From Candidatus Fraserbacteria bacterium RBG_16_55_9 (GTDB lineage Bacteria; Bipolaricaulota; Bipolaricaulia; RBG-16-55-9): a stretch of 10,845 nt of DNA. Positions within the stretch are counted from its first letter, which is position 1, and every line of letters starts with the position of its first letter. A program made the translations under genes and the position numbers. Where the stretch lies: the NCBI GenBank assembly GCA_001778455.1, contig MFGX01000098.1, positions 23,009-33,853 of the forward strand, written 5' to 3'. Shown in pieces: positions 1 to 6,751 of the stretch. A model generated the notes under the pieces. That model did no database searches. It was not told the origin of the DNA and saw only the letters and a program-made list of their open reading frames with translations.

Positions 1-306
1 GTTACGTCCCTGAGCTGGTGTGAGAGAGTCGTTGAAGATGATCGCGTCTGCATGGGCTTCTTTGGCCAAATCGCGCAGCTGATCGGCCTTGCCCTTCCCC
101 ATGAAAAACGAAGGATCAGGTCTTGCGCGCTGCTGCAGAATCACATGAAGAACCTCCACGCCGGCCGTGCGACTCAGAGCGATGAGTTCTTCCATCGTCT
201 CACGCTCTTCCAGGCCCTGACCTGGAATCACTCCGACCAAAATCGCCTTTTCCTGGCCGTAGACGCGAGAACGTTTTCCAATTCGATCTTCGATTAAACG
301 GCTCAT
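1..306 (-). CDS. hflX: GTPase HflX, N-terminal part (cut by window edge)
   Basis: Only the first 102 codons are present; the gene runs off the left edge. HflX is a ribosome-associated GTPase that splits stalled or heat-damaged 70S ribosomes. What is seen is the family's N-terminal domain: a segment like VGVIPGQ at residues 24-30, then FFMGKGKADQL (67-77), the glycine-rich GKGK signature, and AIIFNDSLTPAQGRN (88-102), which matches the HflX pattern of IFND-L-P-Q-RN. The GTPase domain would lie beyond the window. The ATG at 306 overlaps the murA stop as ATGA (303-306), and GAGGA lies just upstream at 310-314, so the start is well supported and translation is probably coupled to murA. I see no promoter of its own. 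Confidence 0.93.
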   Translation of the reverse strand, partial: MSRLIEDRIGKRSRVYGQEKAILVGVIPGQGLEERETMEELIALSRTAGVEVLHVILQQRARPDPSFFMGKGKADQLRDLAKEAHADAIIFNDSLTPAQGRN

Positions 307-1553
307 CGTTCCTCGATTTCGGCTCCCAATTGGCGTAGCGTTCCGGCCAGATCGCTGTAGCCACGGGGAATATGTTCTTCCTCATCATGCACGACGGTCG
401 TGCCGCGTGCGGATAGACCGGCCAACACCAGGGTCGCACCGGCTCGAATGTCTTTTGCCTGGACCTCGGCGCCCGCAAGCTCCTTAACTCCGCGGACGAT
501 GGCTGTCTGGCCCCAGAGGCGAATATCTGCCCCCATGCGACAAAGCTCTTTCACGTACGAAAAACGATCTTCATAGAGCGTCTCCCGCAGTCGGCTCTCC
601 CCCGCCGTCAGTGCCAGCAAGGGCATCATCGGAGGGTGCATGTCCGTCGGGAAACCTGGATAGGGACGGGTCTCGATATCCACCGGCCGGTACACCCCAG
701 CGCCATGGTGGGTAACAACCAATCCATCTGGCTGCTCTTCGATCTGTACACCCATTTCCCTCAGTGTATTCACAAGCGGTCTAAGGTGCCAGGGGATACA
801 GCGAACGAAGACCTCTCCACAGGCCAACGCCGTCGCGATGGTGTACGTCCCTGCACAGAGGCGATCGGGGATGACGGTGTGTGTTGTGCCTTGAAGCTCT
901 GGGCACCCATCGATCTCCATGAACGTGGAATGTAACTCGATGCCTGTGCCGAGTCCCCTCAAAAAATCAGCCAAATCATGGATTTCCGGTTCCTGCGCCG
1001 GATTGCGAATGACCGTCCGTCCGGGCACGAGAGCTGCCGTCATCATCAAGTGTTCCGTCGCTCCTACCGAGGGATAGCTCAAATGGATCTCTGCAGGTTG
1101 AAGGCTCTTCGCCCGCGCGAAGACGATTCCATCCCTCTGCTCCAGCTCCGCCCCCATGGCCTGCAGACCCTTCAAGTGAAGATCCACGGGCCGAAGGCCG
1201 ATCGCATCGCCGCCGGGCAGCGATACCGCTACCTCACCCAGGCGAGCCAGCAAAGGCCCTAGCACCAAGAAGGAAGCTCGCATTCGACGTATAAGAAGAG
1301 GAGGGGGTACGTGGGAGAGCTGACCCGATGAGCGGATACGATAGCTTCCGTCAACGAGGTTTTCTACTCTCTTGCCTACGTGCTCCAGGATCGCGATGAT
1401 CGTTTGGACGTCTTTGAGAGTGGGGATTCCTTGAAGCAGAACATCGTCGTCCGTCAGGAGAGTTGCCGCGAAGATTGGCAGAGCAGAGTTCTTCGATCCT
1501 TCCACAACGACCTCGCCCTGCAAGGGGCGGCCACCGGTGATGCCGAGTTTCAT
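303..1553 (-). CDS. murA: UDP-N-acetylglucosamine 1-carboxyvinyltransferase, Cys-to-Asp form
   Basis: Catalyses the first committed step of peptidoglycan synthesis, enolpyruvyl transfer from PEP to UDP-GlcNAc, in the cytoplasm. The 416 residues match the usual length of about 420. Visible landmarks are the substrate-binding K21-N22 in EGSKNSALP, the mobile loop PGGDAIGLRPVDLH (113-126), the FPTDMH segment with the conserved Asp (D304), EDRFSY (328-333) and RGYSDL (397-402). The mobile loop carries Asp at 116 (codon GAT, 1206-1208) where most MurA proteins have the catalytic, fosfomycin-reactive Cys. The same change is known in Mycobacterium, Chlamydia and Borrelia MurA, which stay active but resist fosfomycin. 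The gene starts 9 bp after the rho stop; AGGAGG (1556-1561) lies in that gap only 2 nt from the ATG. It ends in an ATGA overlap with hflX. Confidence 0.97.
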   Translation of the reverse strand: MKLGITGGRPLQGEVVVEGSKNSALPIFAATLLTDDDVLLQGIPTLKDVQTIIAILEHVGKRVENLVDGSYRIRSSGQLSHVPPPLLIRRMRASFLVLGPLLARLGEVAVSLPGGDAIGLRPVDLHLKGLQAMGAELEQRDGIVFARAKSLQPAEIHLSYPSVGATEHLMMTAALVPGRTVIRNPAQEPEIHDLADFLRGLGTGIELHSTFMEIDGCPELQGTTHTVIPDRLCAGTYTIATALACGEVFVRCIPWHLRPLVNTLREMGVQIEEQPDGLVVTHHGAGVYRPVDIETRPYPGFPTDMHPPMMPLLALTAGESRLRETLYEDRFSYVKELCRMGADIRLWGQTAIVRGVKELAGAEVQAKDIRAGATLVLAGLSARGTTVVHDEEEHIPRGYSDLAGTLRQLGAEIEER

Positions 1554-1562
1554 TTCCTCCTG

Positions 1563-2876
1563 CTACTCGCTCTTCATGTTGTTCAAAAACTGCTCGTTGG
1601 TCTCCGTCTTTGCCATCTCGCTGAGGATGAAGGCGAGCGCTTTATTCTTGTCGTTCATGTCTCCGATCATCTTGCGAAGAATCCAGACTCTGCGACGGGT
1701 ATCTGGCTCTAAGAGGAGCTCCTCTTTCCGCGTGCTGGAAAGATCCAGATCAATGGCGGGGAAGATCCTGCGATTGGATAAGTTGCGGTCGAGGACGAGC
1801 TCCATATTGCCTGTGCCCTTGAACTCTTCAAAGACGACTTGATCCAGCCGCGATCCCGTATCGATGAGTGCCGTGCCAATCACGGTGAGGCTTCCCCGGC
1901 TGGGTGGATGGCCGTTTTGATCTCTGGGCACGCTGAGGTCGACGATGTTCCGAGCGGCGCCAAAAAACTCCTTGGGTTTGTATAGAGCGGTAGGGTCCAT
2001 GCCTCCCGAGAGCAGTTTCCCACTCGGAGTGATCGAGAGGTTATACGCCCGGGCTAAGCGCGTGATCGAGTCCATTAGGATCACTACATCGAAGCCATGC
2101 TCGACAAGTCGCTTCGCCTTGGAGATCACGAGCTCGGCAATGCGGGTATGGATCTCGGGCTTCTGATCAAAGGTAGCCCAGACGACCTCGGGCTCATGCT
2201 TGAGCATGCCGACGCCCTTCTCCAAGGACAATTTGATGTCGGTGACCTCCTCTGGGCGTTCATCCACCAAGAGCACGGTGAGGTAGATCTCCGGATGGTT
2301 GGCCATGATCCCATGGGCAATGTGTTTGAGTAGTGTGGTCTTACCCGCCTTGGGCGGGGAGACGACCAGTCCACGCTGCCCTTTTCCAATGGGGGCAAAG
2401 AGGTCGAGAATGCGAGTCGAAAACTCCTCGGGATCGTGCTCGAGCCGGATCTGTCCTGTGGGGTGATAGGGAGTGAGATCACTGAAATCCGTCCGGTGGC
2501 GGATGGTCTCTGGATCATTGAAATCAATCTCTTGAACCTTGAGAAGCGCGTAGTACTTCTCCTCTTCCTTGGGCGGGCGGACCGTACCGCGAACGATATC
2601 TCCGTCTTTGAGGCCGAAGCGCTTAATCTGCGAAGGCGAAACGTAGATATCGTTCTTGCCCGGCAGGCACGATTTGTCGCGCAGGAAGCCGTAGCCATCG
2701 GGCAAGATCTCCAGAACGCCGTCCTTGATGCTCAGTCCCTCTTTTTGGGCAATCGCGTCGAGGATCGCCCAGACCAACTCCTCTTTCTTCATCTGAGAGA
2801 GGCCGTTGATTCCGTATTGCTCAGCGATATCCCTCAGATCTTTCGTGCTCTTGGACCTGAGGTCACTGATATCCAT
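1563..2876 (-). CDS. rho: Transcription termination factor Rho
   Basis: Hexameric RNA-dependent ATPase that ends transcription at C-rich rut sites. It has 437 residues from the chosen ATG (E. coli 419). An N-terminal SAP-like helical region (about 1-48) leads into the cold-shock-type RNA-binding domain with DGYGFLRD (60-67). The motor domain follows, with P-loop PPKAGKTTL (174-182), VLLVDERPEEV (201-211), Walker B VVILMDSITRLARAYN (264-279), Q-loop SGKLLSGGMD (285-294) and R-loop region ALIDTGSRLD (336-345). The ATG at 2876 is preceded by a strong GGAGGAGG at 2887-2894. A longer frame opens at TTG 2942, but that extension has no such site and is unlike Rho. Odd: residues 311-327, between GAARN and GSLT, form a stretch about 13 residues longer than usual. 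It has its own promoter and leader upstream and is followed after 9 bp by murA. Confidence 0.97.
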   Translation of the reverse strand: MDISDLRSKSTKDLRDIAEQYGINGLSQMKKEELVWAILDAIAQKEGLSIKDGVLEILPDGYGFLRDKSCLPGKNDIYVSPSQIKRFGLKDGDIVRGTVRPPKEEEKYYALLKVQEIDFNDPETIRHRTDFSDLTPYHPTGQIRLEHDPEEFSTRILDLFAPIGKGQRGLVVSPPKAGKTTLLKHIAHGIMANHPEIYLTVLLVDERPEEVTDIKLSLEKGVGMLKHEPEVVWATFDQKPEIHTRIAELVISKAKRLVEHGFDVVILMDSITRLARAYNLSITPSGKLLSGGMDPTALYKPKEFFGAARNIVDLSVPRDQNGHPPSRGSLTVIGTALIDTGSRLDQVVFEEFKGTGNMELVLDRNLSNRRIFPAIDLDLSSTRKEELLLEPDTRRRVWILRKMIGDMNDKNKALAFILSEMAKTETNEQFLNNMKSE

Positions 2877-2980
2877 CAGATAGTTACCTCCTCCATAGGC
2901 TGGGGGTGTTCTGTACCTTCCTTGAGCGGAGATGCCGGGCAAATCGGCTGGAATGAAGGGTGTATTTCACCTCGGTTGTC
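2877..2980 (-). promoter_or_regulatory. rho mRNA leader, C-rich, possible autoregulatory site
   Basis: The predicted transcript start (about 2980) lies roughly 104 nt ahead of the rho ATG. The first 80 nt read on the minus strand contain about 28 C against 16 G, with many CC, TC and CA steps and little obvious hairpin potential. The strong Shine-Dalgarno GGAGGAGG follows. C-over-G, unstructured RNA is the known loading site for Rho, and E. coli rho is autoregulated by Rho-dependent termination in its leader. That this leader does the same is inference. Confidence 0.4.
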
Positions 2981-2986
2981 CATGGC

Positions 2987-3015
2987 ATTATAGCGCATTG
3001 TGGGCACGCTGACAA
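2987..3015 (-). promoter_or_regulatory. Sigma70-type promoter for rho-murA-hflX
   Basis: On the minus strand TTGTCA (3010-3015) is followed by a 17-bp spacer and a perfect TATAAT (2987-2992). This differs from the sigma70 consensus at a single position and has ideal spacing. The -35 box starts 6 bp past the glyA stop codon, so rho, murA and hflX can be transcribed apart from the upstream genes. No terminator is seen between glyA and this promoter, so readthrough is also likely. Confidence 0.8.
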
Positions 3016-3021
3016 GGGGGC

Positions 3022-4272
3022 TTACTGAGCCGCCGCCACATAGAGCGAGAAGGCTTCACAGAGTGTCTTCACCCGGTGCCGCGCTTCTTCCTTCGCTTCT
3101 GGGTCCTCTGTCTTCTCGAGCACCAGATCGATGATCCCGGCGATCTCCTCCATCTCTGGCTCGCCCATGCCACGCGTGGTCACGGCAGGCGTTCCCAAGC
3201 GGATCCCACTGGCTACGGTGGGTTTCTGGGGATCGAAGGGGATGGCATTCTTGTTCACGGTGATCCCTGCGTCTTCGAGATGTCTCTCCGCATCGGCTCC
3301 TGTCACTCCCTGCAATGTCAGATCCACCAACATGAGATGGGTGTCGGTTCCGCCGGAGACCAGCCGAAAGCCCCGTTCCGCTAAGGCGCGGGCTAGCGCT
3401 TGCGCGTTCGATGCAATCTTTCGCTGATAGACCCGGAAGGACTCCCGGCAGGCTTCCTTGAAGGCGACAGCCTTCGCTGCGATCACATGCATAAGTGGCC
3501 CGCCCTGAATTCCTGGGAAGATGGTTCTGTCAATGAGTTTTGCATGCTCCTTGCCGCAGAGAATCGCTCCGCCTCGCGGGCCTCGCAGCGTCTTGTGGGT
3601 GGTCAGAGTGACAAAGTGTGCATGAGGCAGCGGCGAAGGATGAACGCCTGCCGCACACAGCCCTGCGATGTGAGCGATGTCGGCCATGAGATACGCTCCC
3701 GCTTCATCACAGATCTTGCGCATGCGAGCGAAGTCAATGATACGCGGATACGCGCTGGCCCCAGCAACGATGAGCTTAGGCTTTTCCTTACGCGCGATGC
3801 GATGAAGTTCATCATAATCAATGCGTTCGGTCTTCCGATCCACTCCGTAATGGGCTACACGGTATAACTGAGATGAAAAACTGGTGGGATGGCCATGGGA
3901 GAGGTGACCTCCGTGATCGAGCGCCATTCCCAAGAGTGCATCTCCCGGTTTCAGAACAGCAAAATAGACGGCCATATTGGCCTGCGTTCCGGAGTGAGGT
4001 TGAACATTCGCGTGCTCCGCGTTGAAGAGTTCGCATAGGCGCGCTCGCGCCAACTCCTCCACTTGATCCACGTACTCGCAGCCGCCGTAATATCGCCGGC
4101 CGGGATAGCCTTCGGCATATTTATTGGTGAGCACGGAACCTTGAGCTTCAAGAACAGCCTCGGATGTGAAATTCTCGGAAGCGATGAGCTCGATCGTGTT
4201 CCGTTGCCTGGCGAGTTCATCTTGAAGGGCTTGATAGACCTCAGGGTCGACTCGCTTCAGTTCTCCGTTCAT
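3022..4272 (-). CDS. glyA: Serine hydroxymethyltransferase
   Basis: PLP enzyme converting serine and tetrahydrofolate to glycine and 5,10-methylene-THF, the main source of one-carbon units for purines, thymidylate and methionine; cytoplasmic. The 416 residues agree with the usual bacterial length of about 417. Seen: IELIASENF (27-35), LTNKYAEGYPGRRYYGGCEYVD (from 48), VQPHSGTQANMAVY (90-103), LMADIAHIAGL (195-205) with the PLP-contacting Asp198 and His201, and the Schiff-base Lys227 in LTTHKTLRGPRGG (223-235). The ATG at 4272 lies 23 nt after the glycosyltransferase stop and has no convincing Shine-Dalgarno; no better in-frame start is seen, so coupling to the upstream gene may help. The stop is TAA. 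No role specific to its operon neighbours can be read from the sequence. Confidence 0.97.
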   Translation of the reverse strand: MNGELKRVDPEVYQALQDELARQRNTIELIASENFTSEAVLEAQGSVLTNKYAEGYPGRRYYGGCEYVDQVEELARARLCELFNAEHANVQPHSGTQANMAVYFAVLKPGDALLGMALDHGGHLSHGHPTSFSSQLYRVAHYGVDRKTERIDYDELHRIARKEKPKLIVAGASAYPRIIDFARMRKICDEAGAYLMADIAHIAGLCAAGVHPSPLPHAHFVTLTTHKTLRGPRGGAILCGKEHAKLIDRTIFPGIQGGPLMHVIAAKAVAFKEACRESFRVYQRKIASNAQALARALAERGFRLVSGGTDTHLMLVDLTLQGVTGADAERHLEDAGITVNKNAIPFDPQKPTVASGIRLGTPAVTTRGMGEPEMEEIAGIIDLVLEKTEDPEAKEEARHRVKTLCEAFSLYVAAAQ

Positions 4273-4295
4273 GGAGTGTGTGAGCGCTTGGGGAA

Positions 4296-4931
4296 TCAGC
4301 CAACTCTTGCGAAGAGAGAGCGGAGGATGTCGCCGTACATGAGCAGGCGTTCTTTAAGGCCTTTAGAGAAGCCGCGTTTCTCCTCCTTCATCACGTGCGT
4401 GACCCCCTCTAGGAAGACCCGTTCTTCCCTCCAATTCTCCTTAAGAGAGAGCTTGGTGAGCGCCATCTCCACACCGAATTCCAGTTTGCCCGACTTTTTC
4501 AAGCGATTCCAGAGTGTACGATGGAGCACCCGTTGGCCCGAAAGATAGGGTGCGATGCTGTGCGCGATGTCGGTATTGAGCCGTCCATTCTTGAAGACAC
4601 CCACGATCATATCGAGCTGCTTCTCCTCATACAGTCTGATCAAACGATCCACATGATCGGGTCGCAGGCCCACCAGATCCGCATCGAGAAAGAGAAACAC
4701 ATCGTTCTTGGCTCGGCTGACTCCCTGCTCGAGGGCGGCCGCCTTCCCCAGATTTCTTGGGAGCTCAAGGACTTGCATTCCCAGATGGCGGGCGACCTCC
4801 GCCGTGCCATCGGTAGAGCCATCATCCACCACGATGATCTCATCCACCTGTGTCGCCTGTTTCAGAGGAGAGATCACCGCCTGAATGCGCTCCGCTTCGT
4901 TATAGGCTGGTACGATGACTGAGACTTTCAT
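4296..4931 (-). CDS. Family 2 glycosyltransferase
   Basis: A 211-residue protein that is essentially a bare GT-A domain. It begins MKVSVIVPAYNEAERI (1-16), followed by VVDDGSTDGT (34-43), the nucleotide-sugar binding loop, NLGKAAALEQG (60-70) and the metal-binding DxD as DADL (83-86). These define GT2 family enzymes, which move sugars from nucleotide donors onto lipid or glycan acceptors. Unlike many polyprenyl-phosphate GT2 enzymes it has no C-terminal membrane helices, so it is probably cytoplasmic or peripheral. Donor and acceptor cannot be told from the sequence. It lies 4 nt after the stop of a small membrane protein gene and has a poor ribosome site of its own, suggesting coupling and possibly joint action at the membrane (inference). 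Confidence 0.88.
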   Translation of the reverse strand: MKVSVIVPAYNEAERIQAVISPLKQATQVDEIIVVDDGSTDGTAEVARHLGMQVLELPRNLGKAAALEQGVSRAKNDVFLFLDADLVGLRPDHVDRLIRLYEEKQLDMIVGVFKNGRLNTDIAHSIAPYLSGQRVLHRTLWNRLKKSGKLEFGVEMALTKLSLKENWREERVFLEGVTHVMKEEKRGFSKGLKERLLMYGDILRSLFARVG

Positions 4932-4935
4932 GATT

Positions 4936-5223
4936 TCAGAATGGCAACTGAATTATACTTGCTCGGGGCTTCTGTTGTCCAGGATCTTCCCCATCGTAGA
5001 GGCGCTTCCAGAGTTTGGCGAGCGTCGGGCTCTTCGCCAGCATGCGAGAGATCCATCGCGTCTTCTCCAATCGCATGAAAAACTCACGCTTTCCGGGAAT
5101 ATCGAGCAGAAGAACGCCGGGGATGATGAGCGCCCAACCGGATAAGATGGGCACGGGCAACAAGATGAGCCCCACGAGGATGAGAAGCGCTCCCGCTACA
5201 TTGCGCCAAATACTTAGGAGCAT
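4936..5223 (-). CDS. Small two-helix membrane protein, PGPGW-like
   Basis: A 95-residue protein with two closely spaced hydrophobic stretches (about 9-22 and 31-40) joined by PVPILSGW (23-30), then a basic, amphipathic cytoplasmic tail (KREFFMRLEKTRW, from 45). The hairpin with a Pro-rich turn ending in Gly-Trp resembles the PGPGW family of small bacterial inner-membrane proteins, whose function is not known. The turn here is PVPILSGW rather than PGPGW, so the assignment is tentative. The ATG at 5223 overlaps the ispG stop by one base (TGATG); a GTG at 5226 is an equally placed alternative start. It sits between ispG and a glycosyltransferase, two genes linked to lipid carriers or the membrane, but a shared job is only a guess. 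Confidence 0.75.
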   Translation of the reverse strand: MLLSIWRNVAGALLILVGLILLPVPILSGWALIIPGVLLLDIPGKREFFMRLEKTRWISRMLAKSPTLAKLWKRLYDGEDPGQQKPRASIIQLPF

Positions 5224-6320
5224 CACGTGTTCAGCCTCTTGGCATGGATGAGCTCCCGCTCATACTCGAAGACCATCTGGCACAGCTCATCCACAATCTC
5301 TTCTTCGGGGACGCGCTTCACGGGTTTCCCATCTTTGTAGAGCACTCCTGCTTTGTCTTGCCCCACGAGTCCAATGTGCGAGTGCCCTGCTTCGCCGATG
5401 CCATTGACTACGCAACCGATCAGTGAGACTTTCAGTGGTGTCTCTACATCTTTGAGGCGCTCTTGGGCTTCGGCCACGATCTTCTCTAGGTTGATGCCAA
5501 TGCGACCACACGTCGGGCAGGCCGTAAACTGCACCCCGCGCCAGCGTAGCCCCAAAGCTCCCAGTATGTCGAAGGCCACTTTGACCTCTTGAACAGAATC
5601 TCCGGTGAGCGAAACCCTCAGTGTATCGCCGATGCCCTCTTCCAAGAGAGTCCCAATGCCGAGCGCGCTCTTGGCGATCGCTGCCTCCCCAAGCCCCGCC
5701 TCGGTCACACCCAGATGCAAAGGGTACTTCACATGCTTTGTCATCAGTCTGTTCGAGTCGATCATCACACGCACATCTGTTGACTTGAGCGAGATCACAA
5801 TATCTTGAAAATTCAGCGACTCTAGAATCTCAATCTCGTTGAGAGCGCTCTCCACCATGGCCTCGGGCGTGGCACCCTCATGCTTGATGAGGATCTCTTT
5901 GGCGAGCGAACCGGAGTTCACTCCGACGCGAATGGGGATGTTTGCGTCTTGGGCAGCTCGCACGACTTCTTTGATCTTTTCGGGTTTGGTGATGTTGCCC
6001 GGGTTGAGTCGGACTTTGCTCACACCCTGGCGAATGGCTTCCAATGCGAGTCTGTGATCAAAGTGGATATCGGCCACCAAAGGAAGGGAGATGCGCTTCT
6101 TGATCTCATTCAAACATTGGGCGGCGTCCATGTTGAGCACCGCAACTCGAATCAGCTCACAACCTGCTTTCTCCAGGCGATGGATCTGAGCCACCGTCGC
6201 TTCGACGTCGCGCGTGTCGGTGTTCGTCATGGACTGCACAAGAATCGGGTGACCCCCGCCGATCACTACATCTCTGATTGTGACGGCCCTTGAGGGTCTG
6301 CGTTCCATGCCTCGCATCAT
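5223..6320 (-). CDS. ispG: (E)-4-hydroxy-3-methylbut-2-enyl-diphosphate synthase
   Basis: Iron-sulfur enzyme of the MEP pathway that reductively opens MEcPP to HMBPP, the step before IspH. The 365 residues are the usual length of the short bacterial form. The N-terminal TIM-barrel shows VQSMTNTDTRDVEATVAQI (28-46), LVADIHFDHRLAL (81-93) and VRLNPGN (103-109). The C-terminal cluster domain has the 4Fe-4S ligands Cys268 and Cys271 (ACPTCGR), Cys303 and Glu310. The motif after Cys303 reads CVVNGIGEA, with Ile at the place of the Pro commonly seen in NGPGE. The ATG at 6320 overlaps the stop of the CBS gene (ATGA, 6317-6320) and follows AAAGGA with suitable spacing; ATGs at 6317 and 6308 are alternatives. 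Confidence 0.97.
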   Translation of the reverse strand: MMRGMERRPSRAVTIRDVVIGGGHPILVQSMTNTDTRDVEATVAQIHRLEKAGCELIRVAVLNMDAAQCLNEIKKRISLPLVADIHFDHRLALEAIRQGVSKVRLNPGNITKPEKIKEVVRAAQDANIPIRVGVNSGSLAKEILIKHEGATPEAMVESALNEIEILESLNFQDIVISLKSTDVRVMIDSNRLMTKHVKYPLHLGVTEAGLGEAAIAKSALGIGTLLEEGIGDTLRVSLTGDSVQEVKVAFDILGALGLRWRGVQFTACPTCGRIGINLEKIVAEAQERLKDVETPLKVSLIGCVVNGIGEAGHSHIGLVGQDKAGVLYKDGKPVKRVPEEEIVDELCQMVFEYERELIHAKRLNT

Positions 6321-6751
6321 AGCAATCCTTTCAACAGATCAATTCGCCGCACGAGTCCAATGAGAACCCCTCCATGATCCACCACGGGTATGAGCTTGAA
6401 CCCCTTTTGGATCATCAGCTCGGCCACATAGAGATCGTCTTCGTCTTGGTGGACCTTTCCCACATCACGTACCATATAGGCTCGTACAGGGTCTTGAGCG
6501 ATCTCGCGGAGCTTCTTTGAGAACTGCTCGACTTCTGGCCAGAAGGACTCGCTTTGCAAGAGATCAAAATAGCCGGGGAGAGCTGCTTCAATTATATCTC
6601 GCTCCGATATGAACCCGACGACTCTCTGCTCTGTATCCACCACAGGAAGGCCCGAAGACCCACTTTGATAAAACAGACGCACGAGGTCACGGATGGGCGT
6701 ATCTTCACCCACAGCGGAGAACTCACGCATCATGAACTCCGAGGCTTTCAT
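6317..6751 (-). CDS. Twin CBS-domain protein
   Basis: A 144-residue stand-alone pair of CBS modules. CBS1 (about 1-58) carries SGLPVVD (33-39) and GFISERD (46-52); CBS2 (about 88-144) carries KLIPVVD (119-125) and GLVRRIDLL (132-140). A helical linker of about 28 residues (58-85) separates them. Such Bateman modules bind adenine nucleotides or other ligands and usually act as sensors, but the ligand and partner cannot be told here. The open frame extends upstream to 6937, but that part overlaps the end of miaB and is unlike any CBS protein. The ATG at 6751 forms an ATGA overlap with the miaB stop and begins MKASEFM, typical of a CBS start. No Shine-Dalgarno is evident, so coupling to miaB is likely. 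It in turn overlaps ispG by 4 nt. Confidence 0.88.
   Translation of the reverse strand: MKASEFMMREFSAVGEDTPIRDLVRLFYQSGSSGLPVVDTEQRVVGFISERDIIEAALPGYFDLLQSESFWPEVEQFSKKLREIAQDPVRAYMVRDVGKVHQDEDDLYVAELMIQKGFKLIPVVDHGGVLIGLVRRIDLLKGLL

Noticed and set aside
2126..2698. Open frame of 190 codons in an alternative frame of rho
   Set aside because: Its composition (Arg, Ser, Pro rich) is that of an out-of-frame reading and the region is fully explained by rho.
2877..2942. N-terminal extension of Rho from TTG 2942
   Set aside because: The extension is unlike Rho, lacks a ribosome site, and contains the strong Shine-Dalgarno that serves the ATG at 2876.
2876..2983. A 35-codon leader frame ending in a TGATG overlap with rho
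   Set aside because: Its ATG lies at about -3 to -1 of the predicted transcript start, it has no Shine-Dalgarno, and the TGATG overlap may be chance. It would only be transcribed by readthrough from glyA.
3400..3867. Open frame of 155 codons antisense to glyA
   Set aside because: It is a shadow of conserved glyA codons, with no motif or ribosome site of its own.
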